NCBI GenBank assembly: GCA_000435635.1
Contig: FR882144.1
Coordinates: forward strand, 1-25,971
Origin: Prevotella sp. CAG:1320
GTDB lineage: Bacteria; Bacteroidota; Bacteroidia; Bacteroidales; Bacteroidaceae
DNA length: 25,971 nucleotides
Direction of reading: 5' to 3'
Both the position numbers and the translations under genes were made by a program. Positions 1 through 8,035 of the stretch are shown here, piece by piece. Under the pieces are notes generated by a model, which was given only the letters and a program-made list of their open reading frames with translations, was not told the DNA's origin and made no database searches. Each line of letters starts with the position of its first letter. Position 1 is the stretch's first letter.

Positions 1-99
1 CAGTGGCCAATAGACCATTTTGGCTGTCTGGCGATTGGCGGTGCGTATGCGTACTATCCGTATTTTGTATGGCGGGTCACTGGAGTCGCGTTATATTAA
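1..99 (+). CDS. C-terminal end of an unknown, possibly membrane, protein (partial)
   Basis: Frame 1 is open from the first base to a TAA at 97-99 and encodes 32 residues rich in aromatic and small hydrophobic amino acids (for example GGAYAYYPYFVW). This looks like the tail of a membrane protein, but it is too short to assign to a family. The stop lies about 40 bases before the promoter-like TATTTTTG of the next gene, which fits a gene end. Frame 3 is also open across this stretch (to 150), so the frame choice is an inference from the composition of the peptide and the position of its stop. Confidence 0.35.
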   Translation, partial: QWPIDHFGCLAIGGAYAYYPYFVWRVTGVALY

Positions 100-136
100 A
101 ATTAGTGAAAAAAAGCCTTATGTCGCGAGAATGGCG

Positions 137-144
137 TATTTTTG
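137..144 (+). promoter_or_regulatory. Bacteroidetes -7 promoter element for the GH3 gene
   Basis: TATTTTTG matches the Bacteroidetes -7 consensus TAnnTTTG and lies 25 bases before the ATG at 169. No good -33 TTTG is seen at the usual 19-21 bp spacing, so confidence is moderate. Its position argues against the upstream in-frame TTG at 142, which lies inside the element, as the translation start. Confidence 0.5.
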
Positions 145-168
145 CACGATAAACGAAACGAGAATACA

Positions 169-1695
169 ATGAGTTTAACGAGTATAGCGAGTTTCTTGTT
201 TAAGCCCAGACAGCGTGAGTTGGAAAGGCACGTTAATGAAGCCGAGCAACTGCAGTATAACTCCTTGCGCCACTTGCTGGAGAGCGGGAAGAACACGGAG
301 TATGGCATCAAGCACCTGTTGAACGCCACTCACGACTATGACACCTTTGCCCGAAATGTGCCTATCAACACCTACGAGGAACTGAAAGGGGATATTGATC
401 GCATGCGCAGGGGAGAGGCAAACGTGTTGTGGCCAGGCAAGGTGACTTGGTATGCCAAGTCCTCAGGCACCACCAATGACAAAAGCAAGTTTATCCCCAT
501 CACTAATGAGGGACTGCGCAACATACATTATAAGGGCGGTTTCGATGCCGTGGCTCTTTATCTGCGCAACCATCCCCAAAGCCGCCTCTTCGACGGCAAG
601 AGCTTGATACTGGGAGGCAGCCATTCCCCCAACTACAACTTGCCCGACAGCCTGGTGGGAGACCTGAGCGCCATCTTGATAGAAAATATCAATCCCTTGG
701 CCAACATGGTGAGGGTACCCTGCAAGGCCACTGCCCTGCTGAGCGATTTCGAACTGAAGCGTGACCGTATAGCCCAGGAGACCATGGGAAAGAACGTTAC
801 CAATATCTCGGGAGTTCCCTCGTGGATGTTGAGCGTATTGGTCAGGGTATTGGAACTCTCCGGAAAGCAATACCTCAATGAGGTGTGGCCCAACCTGGAG
901 TGCTTCTTCCATGGCGGTATCGCCTTCACTCCTTATCGCAAGCAGTATGAGCGGATGATACCTTCCGACAACATGCACTACATGGAGACCTATAACGCCA
1001 GCGAGGGTTTCTTTGGATTGCAAGACGATCCAGCCGACAGTTCCATGCTCCTGATGTTGGATTATGGCGTGTTCTATGAGTTTATCCCCATGGACGAGTT
1101 TGACAGTCCCAATCCTGCGGTAGTTCCTTTGACAGGCGTTGAACTGGACAAGAATTACGCCATGGTCATTTCCACTTCTTGCGGATTGTGGCGTTACGTG
1201 ATAGGAGACACCGTCCGTTTCACCAGCAAGAATCCCTACAAGTTTGTCATCACGGGTCGCACCAAGTATTTCATCAATGCTTTTGGCGAGGAACTTATCA
1301 TGGACAACGCGGAAAAGGGACTTGCCTACGCTTGCGCCCAGACAGGTGCGCAGGTGTCTGAATATACCGTGGCACCCGTCTATATGGATAGCCACGCCAA
1401 GTGCCGTCACCAGTGGCTGATAGAGTTCTCCACGCCGCCTGCCAGCGTAGACGCTTTCGCCCACTTGCTCGATGGTAAACTGCAAGAGCTCAATAGCGAT
1501 TACGAGGCCAAGCGCAGCCACGACGTGACCCTGCAGCACCTGGAGGTCATCACGGCGCGCAAAGACCTTTTCAACGATTGGCTGAAGAGCAAGGGCAAAT
1601 TGGGCGGCCAACACAAGGTGCCTCGCTTGAGCAATAGCCGCAAGAACCTGGACGAGCTGCTGGAGTTGAACCAACAAAAGAAAACGGAATCGTGA
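169..1695 (+). CDS. GH3 auxin-responsive promoter family protein (acyl-adenylate/amidosynthetase fold)
   Basis: A 508-residue protein of the GH3 family, relatives of plant enzymes that adenylate a carboxylic acid and couple it to an amino acid. The substrate of the bacterial members is not known to me. Visible ATP-binding motifs are SSGTT with a following lysine near residues 98-106, NASEGFFG near 276-283 and YVIGDTVRF near 343-351, all in the order expected for the adenylate-forming fold. There is no signal peptide, so it should be cytoplasmic. The ATG at 169 is preferred over an upstream TTG at 142 because the latter lies inside the promoter-like element. The stop codon overlaps the GTG of the next gene by 4 bp, which suggests translational coupling to the lipoprotein downstream. 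Confidence 0.9.
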   Translation: MSLTSIASFLFKPRQRELERHVNEAEQLQYNSLRHLLESGKNTEYGIKHLLNATHDYDTFARNVPINTYEELKGDIDRMRRGEANVLWPGKVTWYAKSSGTTNDKSKFIPITNEGLRNIHYKGGFDAVALYLRNHPQSRLFDGKSLILGGSHSPNYNLPDSLVGDLSAILIENINPLANMVRVPCKATALLSDFELKRDRIAQETMGKNVTNISGVPSWMLSVLVRVLELSGKQYLNEVWPNLECFFHGGIAFTPYRKQYERMIPSDNMHYMETYNASEGFFGLQDDPADSSMLLMLDYGVFYEFIPMDEFDSPNPAVVPLTGVELDKNYAMVISTSCGLWRYVIGDTVRFTSKNPYKFVITGRTKYFINAFGEELIMDNAEKGLAYACAQTGAQVSEYTVAPVYMDSHAKCRHQWLIEFSTPPASVDAFAHLLDGKLQELNSDYEAKRSHDVTLQHLEVITARKDLFNDWLKSKGKLGGQHKVPRLSNSRKNLDELLELNQQKKTES

Positions 1696-3659
1696 GAAGA
1701 CCCTTATCCGCAGTCATCAATGCCTTAGGCGGGCGACATCTGCCGCTCATGCTATTGGCCGCGTTCCTGTTGGGATCTTGTGCCCGCATGGGCCAACCCG
1801 ATGGGGGATGGTATGACGAGACACCGCCTCGCATAATGGGCGCTGCTCCCGCCGACAAGGGCACTAACGTAAAGAACCGGAAGATAAGCATCTTTTTCGA
1901 TGAGTTTATCCAGATAGAGAGCGCCACCGAGAAAGTGGTGGTATCACCTCCGCAGCTGGAGACCCCGGAGATAGTGGCCTCAGGCAAGCGTATCAGGATA
2001 GAACTGCTGGACTCCCTGAAGCCCAACACCACTTATACCATAGACTTTTCAGATGCCATCACCGACAATAACGAGGACAATCCCTTGGGCAACTATACCT
2101 ATAGTTTCTCCACGGGCGACGCGATAGATACCCTCGAGGTATCGGGCAAGGTGCTGCAGGCAAAAGACCTGGAACCCGTGAAGGGTATTTTGGTGGGACT
2201 TTACAGCGACTTGAGCGACACCGCCTTCACCACTAAGCCCATGCTCCGCGTAAGCAGAACAGACGGCAGTGGCCGATTTGTCATCAAGGGCGTGGCTCCA
2301 GGCACTTATCGGGTCTATGCCCTGCAAGACGCCGATGGCAACTACCTTTTCAACCAGAAGAGCGAGATGCTGGCTTTCAGCCAGGAGAAAATAGTGCCCT
2401 CTTTCAAGCCCGATGTCCGCCAAGACACCACGTGGATAGATTCCCTGCGTATCAAGTCTATCGACAGGGTGGGCTACACCCATTTCCTGCCCGATGATAT
2501 TGTGCTCAGGGCTTTCAACGAGGTGATGACAGACCGCTATTTCCTGAAAGCGGAGCGCAGGGAGCCAGAGAGCTTCACCCTCTTCTACAGCTATGGCGGC
2601 GAGATGCCCCAGGTGAGGGGACTCAATTTCCAGTCGGACGACGCTTTCATTATAGAGTCTACCGAGAAGCAAGACACTATCACCTATTGGCTGAAAGACA
2701 CCGCCCTGGTCAATCAAGACACTTTGCGGGTGGAGCTTACCTATCACATGACCGACAGCCTGGGAAAACTCGTGGAACAGATAGACACGCTGGACATCCT
2801 CTCTAGGATTAGCCATGAGAAGAGACAGAAAGACCTGGAAAGGGAGCGGGAGGAATGGCAGAAGAAACAAGACCGCGCCAAGAAACGGGGAGAGCCTTAT
2901 GATTCCATCATGCCTCCCAAGGCGTTGGCTATTGGTGCCAAGGCTCCATCGGAACTAGACCCTGACAAAAACATTCCTTTTACTTTCAATACGCCATTGG
3001 CTAGCGTGGACACGGCGGCTATCCATCTCTACTCCAAGCATGATACCCTGTGGTATAACGCTCCGTTGGAATTTAATCACGTCAGGGGTAGGGAATATGA
3101 GTTGAGAGGCGAATGGCGACCTGATATTGAATATAGCCTGGAAATAGATTCGGCTGCCTTCGTGGACATCTATGGCAAGGTGTCTCCCCCTTTCAAGCAG
3201 GGTTTCAAGGTGAAGTCGTTTGATGACTATGGCACGTTACTCCTCAATATCCCCACCATGACAGACACCACCATCGTGGTGCAGTTGCTCGACGCGGGGG
3301 ACAAGATTATCAAGGAGGTAACCACCAACCAGGGCGTGGCGGAGTTTTATTATGTTTCCCCTTCCACTTACTACGTGAGGATGTACATAGACTCCAACCG
3401 CAACGGGGAGTGGGACACGGGACTTTACTCGGCTAATCGCCAGCCGGAGACGGTCTGCTATTTCCCCAAGGAGATAGAGATAAGGGCAAAATGGGATTTC
3501 ACGGAGACCTGGAATCCCTTGGCCACTCCTGTCATACAGCAAAAGCCCGCCGCCGTGACCAAACAGAAGCCCGACAAGGACAAGAAAATCAAAAACCAGA
3601 ACGCCCGGCGCGCCGAGCAACTGGGCATAGAATATATTCCACAAACCAGCTTTCCCTAA
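1692..3659 (+). CDS. Ig-like domain (SbsA/Big_5-type) lipoprotein
   Basis: A 655-residue predicted lipoprotein. The N-terminus has a hydrophobic segment ending in the lipobox LLGSC with Cys30, so export and lipidation are likely. Residues about 43-140 (start PPRIMGAAPADKGTNV, end YTYSFSTGD) look like a bacterial Ig-like Big_5 domain. Residues about 148-225 resemble a carboxypeptidase-regulatory-like fold (VSGKVLQ, then GRFVIKGVAPGTYRVYAL). A charged, probably helical stretch (about 375-400, many E, K and R) precedes a second beta-rich part and a Lys-rich tail. The start is a GTG that overlaps the GH3 stop (GTGA). The ATG at 1749 would leave almost no n-region before the lipobox, so GTG is preferred. 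The function is unknown; a structural or envelope role is an inference. Confidence 0.85.
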   Translation: MRRPLSAVINALGGRHLPLMLLAAFLLGSCARMGQPDGGWYDETPPRIMGAAPADKGTNVKNRKISIFFDEFIQIESATEKVVVSPPQLETPEIVASGKRIRIELLDSLKPNTTYTIDFSDAITDNNEDNPLGNYTYSFSTGDAIDTLEVSGKVLQAKDLEPVKGILVGLYSDLSDTAFTTKPMLRVSRTDGSGRFVIKGVAPGTYRVYALQDADGNYLFNQKSEMLAFSQEKIVPSFKPDVRQDTTWIDSLRIKSIDRVGYTHFLPDDIVLRAFNEVMTDRYFLKAERREPESFTLFYSYGGEMPQVRGLNFQSDDAFIIESTEKQDTITYWLKDTALVNQDTLRVELTYHMTDSLGKLVEQIDTLDILSRISHEKRQKDLEREREEWQKKQDRAKKRGEPYDSIMPPKALAIGAKAPSELDPDKNIPFTFNTPLASVDTAAIHLYSKHDTLWYNAPLEFNHVRGREYELRGEWRPDIEYSLEIDSAAFVDIYGKVSPPFKQGFKVKSFDDYGTLLLNIPTMTDTTIVVQLLDAGDKIIKEVTTNQGVAEFYYVSPSTYYVRMYIDSNRNGEWDTGLYSANRQPETVCYFPKEIEIRAKWDFTETWNPLATPVIQQKPAAVTKQKPDKDKKIKNQNARRAEQLGIEYIPQTSFP

Positions 3660-3665
3660 ACAGCC

Positions 3666-4478
3666 ATGAACAAGACCCGCCACATCGTCATCACGGCACT
3701 GCTGGCCATCATCGCCATCACTGCCCAGGCGCAATGCAAGTTTCGCAACACCGCTTTCTCTTCGGGTGAGTTCCTCACCTACAACCTTTACTATAACTGG
3801 CAATTCATCTGGGTGAAGGCGGGCAACGCCAGCCTCTCCACCATCCAGACGGTATATAAGGGCAAGCCAGCCTATCGCGCCAGCCTCACTACCCGGGGAA
3901 GCGAGAAGGTGGATGGCATGTTCATCTTGCGTGACACCTTGCTCTGCTACTCTTCCACCCAGATGGAGCCGCTCTATTATCGCAAGGGAGCCCGCGAGGG
4001 CAAGCGTTACACCGTGGACGAGGTATTCTATTCTTACCAAAACAATAAGTGCAACATCCGCCAGCATCGCCAGAAGAATGACGGCACACATGTCTGGAAC
4101 ACGAAGTCGCTCACTTATTGTGTCTACGACATGCTCAACATTTTCCTTCGGGCACGCAGTTTCAGCGTGGCGGGGTGGAAAAAGGGACACATCGTGGACT
4201 TCCCCATAGCCGACGGGGACGGCGTGACTCCGGCTCGCCTGCTCTATAAGGGCAAGAAGACCATCAAGGGTGACAACAACGTGAAATACCGCTGCCTGCA
4301 GCTCTGCTACCTGGAGAAAGAGGACGGGAAATATAAGCGTATCGTGGACTTCTATGTCACCGACGACGCCAACCACGTGCCCGTGAGGCTCGACATGTTC
4401 CTGCGCTTCGGTGCCGCCAAGGCTTTCTTGGTGGGTTACAAGGGATTGCGCAACCCCACTTCCTCCATCGTGAAGTGA
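3666..4478 (+). CDS. DUF3108 domain-containing secreted protein
   Basis: A 270-residue protein with a clear signal peptide (hydrophobic residues about 7-20, cleavage near AQA-QC). The mature part begins with the typical DUF3108 pattern, GEFLTYNLYYNWQFIWVKAG, followed by alternating beta strands and a C-terminal stretch where fatty or bile-acid-like ligands have been speculated for the fold but not shown. It starts 6 bp after the lipoprotein gene, so the two are almost certainly one transcript with GH3. The role is unknown. The pairing of a cytoplasmic acyl-adenylating enzyme with two exported proteins suggests a shared envelope or small-molecule function, which is inference only. Confidence 0.85.
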   Translation: MNKTRHIVITALLAIIAITAQAQCKFRNTAFSSGEFLTYNLYYNWQFIWVKAGNASLSTIQTVYKGKPAYRASLTTRGSEKVDGMFILRDTLLCYSSTQMEPLYYRKGAREGKRYTVDEVFYSYQNNKCNIRQHRQKNDGTHVWNTKSLTYCVYDMLNIFLRARSFSVAGWKKGHIVDFPIADGDGVTPARLLYKGKKTIKGDNNVKYRCLQLCYLEKEDGKYKRIVDFYVTDDANHVPVRLDMFLRFGAAKAFLVGYKGLRNPTSSIVK

Positions 4479-4587
4479 TGACTGCCATCGCATTGGTGTG
4501 AGGCGGTAAAATATCTTTTCTTTCCGACTGGGTTGTCGTGAAGAGGCTTCCCGGTTCGCGGCGGGTTTCACTTTAAAGCATGACGGG

Positions 4588-5814
4588 ATGAAATCATTAA
4601 GAGAACTCTTCAGAATAGGCAAGGGTCCCTCCAGCAGCCATACCATGGGGCCACAGAGGGCAGCGAGGATTTTCGCCGACCGCAATCAGGGAGCGCGTTC
4701 TTTTACCGTGACTCTTTACGGCAGCCTGGCCGCCACGGGACGCGGACACATGACCGACGTGGCCGTCATGGGAGAGTTGGAGCCGGTGGCTCCGGTGAGC
4801 ATCGTGTGGCAACCTGCCGTTTTCTTGCCCTATCACCCCAATGCCATGAAGCTACAGGCGCATGACGCGGAGGGTAACACCACCGATGAGTGGACGGTTT
4901 ACAGCGTGGGAGGCGGCGCGCTCTCCGAGGGAGAGACAGACACCGGGCTGCTTGACACGCCCGATGTTTACGACATGAACACGATGACAGCCATCATGGA
5001 TTGGTGTAACAACACGGGTCGCAGCTACTGGGAATACGTGGGCATGTGCGAGGACAGCGGCATTTGGGACTTCCTGCGTGAGGTATGGCAGGTGATGCAG
5101 GCCGCCGTGGAGCGGGGCATCAACCGGGAAGGTCGACTGCCCGGCCCGCTCAACCTGATGCGCAAGGCACCCGTCTATTTCGTGAAAGCCTCGGGTTACA
5201 AACAGTCCCTGCAGTCCAGGGGGCTGGTATATTCTTATGCCCTGGCCGTGAGCGAGGAGAACGCTTCCGGTGGCACCATTGTCACGGCTCCCACCTGTGG
5301 GGCTTGCGGCGTGCTGCCCGCCGTGCTCTACCATTGCCACAAGGGGCATGGCTTCTCGGAAGAACGTATACTCCACGCCCTGGCAACAGCGGGACTTATC
5401 GGTAACATAGTGAAGCAAAACGCTTCCATATCGGGTGCCGACGTGGGTTGCCAGGGAGAGGTGGGCGTGGCCTGCGCCATGGCCTCCGGCGCTGCCTGCC
5501 AGCTCTTCGGCGGCAGTCCTTCCCAGATAGAGTACGCGGCAGAGATGGGATTGGAGCACCACTTGGGCATGACGTGCGACCCCGTTTGCGGACTGGTGCA
5601 GATACCTTGCATAGAGCGCAATGCCTTCGCCGCTACCCGTGCGCTGGACGCCAACCTATACGCTTCCTTCTCCGATGGTAATCACAGGGTGTCTTTTGAT
5701 AAGGTGGTGGCCGTGATGAAGCAAACTGGGCACGACATTCCTTCGCTCTACAAGGAGACCAGCGCGGGCGGACTGGCCAAGGACTTCAATCTGGAAAACA
5801 ATCCACGACTATAA
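4588..5814 (+). CDS. sdaA: L-serine ammonia-lyase (iron-sulfur, single chain)
   Basis: Converts L-serine to pyruvate and ammonia in the cytoplasm using a [4Fe-4S] cluster. The 408-residue chain has the beta domain first (SLRELFRIGKGPSSSHTMGP, about residues 3-22) and the catalytic alpha domain after about residue 150. The three cluster cysteines of the family are in place: Cys288 in GCQGEVG, Cys330 in TCDPVCG and Cys341 in IPCIERN, with the family spacing of 42 and 11 residues. The substrate loop GGTIVTAPTCGACG is also present. A 109-bp gap separates it from the DUF3108 gene. TATCTTTT at 4512-4519 is one base off the -7 consensus, so it may have its own weak promoter. The ATG at 4588 gives the usual family N-terminus. 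Confidence 0.95.
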   Translation: MKSLRELFRIGKGPSSSHTMGPQRAARIFADRNQGARSFTVTLYGSLAATGRGHMTDVAVMGELEPVAPVSIVWQPAVFLPYHPNAMKLQAHDAEGNTTDEWTVYSVGGGALSEGETDTGLLDTPDVYDMNTMTAIMDWCNNTGRSYWEYVGMCEDSGIWDFLREVWQVMQAAVERGINREGRLPGPLNLMRKAPVYFVKASGYKQSLQSRGLVYSYALAVSEENASGGTIVTAPTCGACGVLPAVLYHCHKGHGFSEERILHALATAGLIGNIVKQNASISGADVGCQGEVGVACAMASGAACQLFGGSPSQIEYAAEMGLEHHLGMTCDPVCGLVQIPCIERNAFAATRALDANLYASFSDGNHRVSFDKVVAVMKQTGHDIPSLYKETSAGGLAKDFNLENNPRL

Positions 5815-5822
5815 AGCGTCTA

Positions 5823-5911
5823 AAAAGTCAGTACTACTGATATTTCATTTCAGTACTACTGCTTTTCAATATCAGTAGTACTGAAATCTCGGAGCAGTAG
5901 TACTGACTTTT
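5823..5911. repeat. Array A: four CAGTA-C/G-TACTG odd palindromes at exact 22-bp period
   Basis: Eleven-bp units start at 5829, 5851, 5873 and 5895, a constant step of 22 bp. The first two read CAGTACTACTG and the last two are the reverse complement CAGTAGTACTG. Each unit is a perfect 5-bp-arm palindrome around one central base. The 11-bp spacers are ATATTTCATTT, CTTTTCAATAT and AAATCTCGGAG. The array is bounded by AAAAGT at 5823-5828 and ACTTTT at 5906-5911, themselves inverted copies. The whole can fold into an outer 17-bp stem (5823-5839 with 5895-5911) and an inner 14-bp stem (5848-5861 with 5873-5886). It lies just after sdaA, in a convergent gap. Confidence 0.9.
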
Positions 5912-5921
5912 GGGCGGACTT

Positions 5922-6020
5922 AATAACTTGTTTCGCTCATGAAAATAAGTTATTTCGCTCACGAAAATAAGTTATTTTGCTCACGAAAACAAGTTAAATT
6001 GCAGAGCAAAACAAGTTATT
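5922..6020. repeat. Array B: five AATAA-C/G-TTATT-type odd palindromes at exact 22-bp period
   Basis: Eleven-bp units start at 5922, 5944, 5966, 5988 and 6010: AATAACTTGTT, AATAAGTTATT twice, AACAAGTTAAA and AACAAGTTATT. The 11-bp spacers are TCGCTCATGAA, TCGCTCACGAA, TTGCTCACGAA and TTGCAGAGCAA. As in array A, each unit is arm plus one centre base plus inverted arm; the first has centre C and the rest centre G. The sequence is unrelated to array A, yet period, unit length and single orientation switch are the same. The last two units and spacers are more diverged, which suggests decay. Confidence 0.85.
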
Positions 6021-6064
6021 TTCCATTTCGCCTGGTGTATGGGTCTCGCTTGTTTCCATTTCGC
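6020..6064 (+). repeat. 12-bp direct repeat TTTCCATTTCGC, 33 bp apart
   Basis: TTTCCATTTCGC occurs at 6020-6031, overlapping the end of array B by one base, and again at 6053-6064. The 33-bp step equals one and a half array periods. It may be a remnant of the neighbouring array or coincidental. The rest of 6065-6108 shows nothing I can name. Confidence 0.5.
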
Positions 6065-6108
6065 GGCCATAAAATGGTTTAGGCATTCGGTAGACGGCTA
6101 AACGCAAA

Positions 6109-6137
6109 CGGGCTGCCAACATTGTGTCGGCAGCCCG
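6109..6137 (-). terminator. Hairpin terminator at the end of the efflux operon
   Basis: CGGGCTGCC at 6109-6117 pairs with GGCAGCCCG at 6129-6137 (9 bp, mostly G:C, 11-base loop). It sits 11 bases past the stop of the last minus-strand gene at 6149. The T tract on the minus strand is only partial (TTTGCGTTT), so it is a plausible but not textbook intrinsic terminator. Confidence 0.6.
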
Positions 6138-6148
6138 CTAATATCGGA

Positions 6149-6874
6149 TTATTCCGTACTGGTTTTCTTGGGCATCTTTTCCAGCCTCATGCCTATCACG
6201 TAGGAGTGGGGCACGTCTTTCACTATTTGCGACTGCAATTGCGGGTCGATTTCACTCTCGCCACAGAAGCGGATGAAATTGGAGCGTTTGTCATACCACC
6301 AGGAGCCGAAGAACACCAAGGGTATTTCCACCGTGTCGCCATCCGTCACGGATTCCAAACGGAAAGGACGGCTGTCATACATATAGTTGATGGCTTGCGT
6401 ATAGCCTTCTACGGGATATAGCTTGAGGGATGATTTCGACATCCTGCCGACACCAGGGCTGCCTACGCTAATAGTGGCCAGCGAATCGTCTTTCACCTGG
6501 AGTGTCAACGTGACGGACTTGATGTAATCAAATTCCGATTCGTTTGGCGCGAGATGATGCTCTTGTCGCACGGCTTCCCATTGTTCTTCGGGGTAGACCT
6601 CCACAGACATGATGTTTGGGCCGAACATAAAACTATGCACCCGTCCTTGCTTCTCGGCATGGCGATACTCGTCCACGTAAAAGGAGACGTTATAATGGGT
6701 CTTGAGCAGCGGTCGCAAATCGAAACGATGGATAGAAATGCCGTTCATCTCAAGCACGTCAACAACATCCTCCAGCTGGATTGGCTGGGGAGTGATTCTC
6801 ACGCTGTCTTGCGCACGCAAAGGGCCAAACAAGGCGACGACACAAAGGAGCGTAGCTGGTTTTTCATAAGTCAA
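6149..6874 (-). CDS. Secreted protein of unknown function in the efflux operon (DUF5041-like)
   Basis: A 241-residue protein with a likely signal peptide (hydrophobic residues about 8-20, cleavage near LRA-QD). The mature part has no motif I can use to infer activity. From memory it resembles Bacteroidales DUF5041 proteins, but this is weak recognition. The start is a TTG at 6874: the next in-frame Met is residue 43 and would lose the signal peptide. It lies 15 bp after the membrane-fusion protein stop, in the same reading frame, so it is the last gene of the operon. A periplasmic accessory role to the transporter is inference from position only. Confidence 0.65.
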   Translation of the reverse strand: MTYEKPATLLCVVALFGPLRAQDSVRITPQPIQLEDVVDVLEMNGISIHRFDLRPLLKTHYNVSFYVDEYRHAEKQGRVHSFMFGPNIMSVEVYPEEQWEAVRQEHHLAPNESEFDYIKSVTLTLQVKDDSLATISVGSPGVGRMSKSSLKLYPVEGYTQAINYMYDSRPFRLESVTDGDTVEIPLVFFGSWWYDKRSNFIRFCGESEIDPQLQSQIVKDVPHSYVIGMRLEKMPKKTSTE

Positions 6875-6889
6875 CCTATGCCAGTTGAG

Positions 6890-7996
6890 TTACTCCTCGT
6901 CGGCAACTATCTTGGGGCCGCGCACCTTGTCTTTGGCGCTGAGGCCTTTCTTTATTTCTATGTTCACGCCATCACTGAGACCCGTGGTGATTTCACGCTT
7001 CTCGTAGGTTTTCTCTTCGCCCTCTCCCTTGATGAGGTAGACATAAGTCTTGTCCCCCTCGAACTCCAGGGCACTCTCGGGAATGCAGAGCGCGTGTTTT
7101 GCTTCGGCCAAGACTATCTCGGCATTGGCACTATAGCCGCTGCGCAATTTATTGTCATCGGCCACGTTGACAGCGGCCTTTATCTCGAATTGGTTGGCTC
7201 CGTTGTTTTCCACGGCCTTGGGAGAGATGTATTCCAAAGTGGCTTTCAGGGTCTCGCTCTGCAGTGCGCCGATAGTAATCTTCATATCCATTCCCGTCAC
7301 GAGCTTGCCCACTTCCGTCTCGTCTATGTTGCCCCGGAATATCAGGTCGCCCATGTTGGCCACCGTGGCGATAGTGGTACCATCGTTGAAGGTGTTGGAG
7401 AGGATGACCGTGTTGCCCACTTTCACGGGCACATCGAGTATCAGGCCTGTGATGGTAGAACGTATCAGTGTGCTGCTTCCCTTTGCGTTGCGGCTGGAGA
7501 CGCCATCGCGCACCACTTCCAGGTTGTCTTGCGAGGCGGCCACTTCCTCTTGGGCCTGCTTGTAGGTTTGGTGCACCTTGTCATACTCATCGGCGGAGAC
7601 CAGTCCTTTGTCATAAAGTATCTTCTCTCGCTCATAATCCACCTTGGCCTGCTCCATGTTGATATTGGCTAGTCTTACCCTGGCCTCGGCACTGGAGAGC
7701 TGCGCCATGTCGGGGATGACTTTTACCTTCGCGATTACCTCGCCTTCCGTCACCATCTCTCCAGCGTCTTTGTAGATGTCGGTGATAATACCCGATATCT
7801 GTGGTTTCACGGCCACCTCGTTGCGCGGCTCTATTTTACCCGTGATGACAGAAGTCTTGCGGATGTCCTTCACGGTGGGAGTAATCTCCTCATACTCCAC
7901 TGTCTTGGGGCGGGATTGTATCCAAAGGAACACGAAGGTGCCGATGAACACCATGGCTATGAAGCCCGCCACGATGAGTTTAAAATACTTTTTCAT
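6890..7996 (-). CDS. MacA/HlyD-type efflux periplasmic adaptor (membrane-fusion protein)
   Basis: A 368-residue membrane-fusion protein that should link the inner-membrane ABC permeases to an outer-membrane TolC-like channel. Residues about 6-26 form the N-terminal membrane anchor. A lipoyl-like half-motif follows (GKIEPRNEVAVKPQISGIITDIYKDAGEMV is split across about 53-83), then a helical hairpin at about 98-160 rich in E, K and Q, the second lipoyl half (STITGLILDVPVKVGNTV) and a C-terminal beta-barrel. The length is typical for MacA. It starts 39 bp after the second permease. No tolC homologue is present in the window, so the outer-membrane partner must lie elsewhere. Confidence 0.9.
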   Translation of the reverse strand: MKKYFKLIVAGFIAMVFIGTFVFLWIQSRPKTVEYEEITPTVKDIRKTSVITGKIEPRNEVAVKPQISGIITDIYKDAGEMVTEGEVIAKVKVIPDMAQLSSAEARVRLANINMEQAKVDYEREKILYDKGLVSADEYDKVHQTYKQAQEEVAASQDNLEVVRDGVSSRNAKGSSTLIRSTITGLILDVPVKVGNTVILSNTFNDGTTIATVANMGDLIFRGNIDETEVGKLVTGMDMKITIGALQSETLKATLEYISPKAVENNGANQFEIKAAVNVADDNKLRSGYSANAEIVLAEAKHALCIPESALEFEGDKTYVYLIKGEGEEKTYEKREITTGLSDGVNIEIKKGLSAKDKVRGPKIVADEE

Positions 7997-8035
7997 AGAT
8001 ATGTCTTGCTGTTTTGTCCTTTTTGTCGATTATGT

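Noticed and set aside
463..1677. Long antisense open frame inside the GH3 gene (404 codons); similar long antisense frames at 3237-4685, 6554-7672 and 9310-10350
   Set aside because: They mirror well-supported genes in the opposite strand, match no family, and arise from the codon bias of those genes.
5829..5905. Arrays A-C as CRISPR
   Set aside because: Repeats are only 11 bp, spacers 11 bp and partly repeated, orientation switches within an array, and there are no cas genes.
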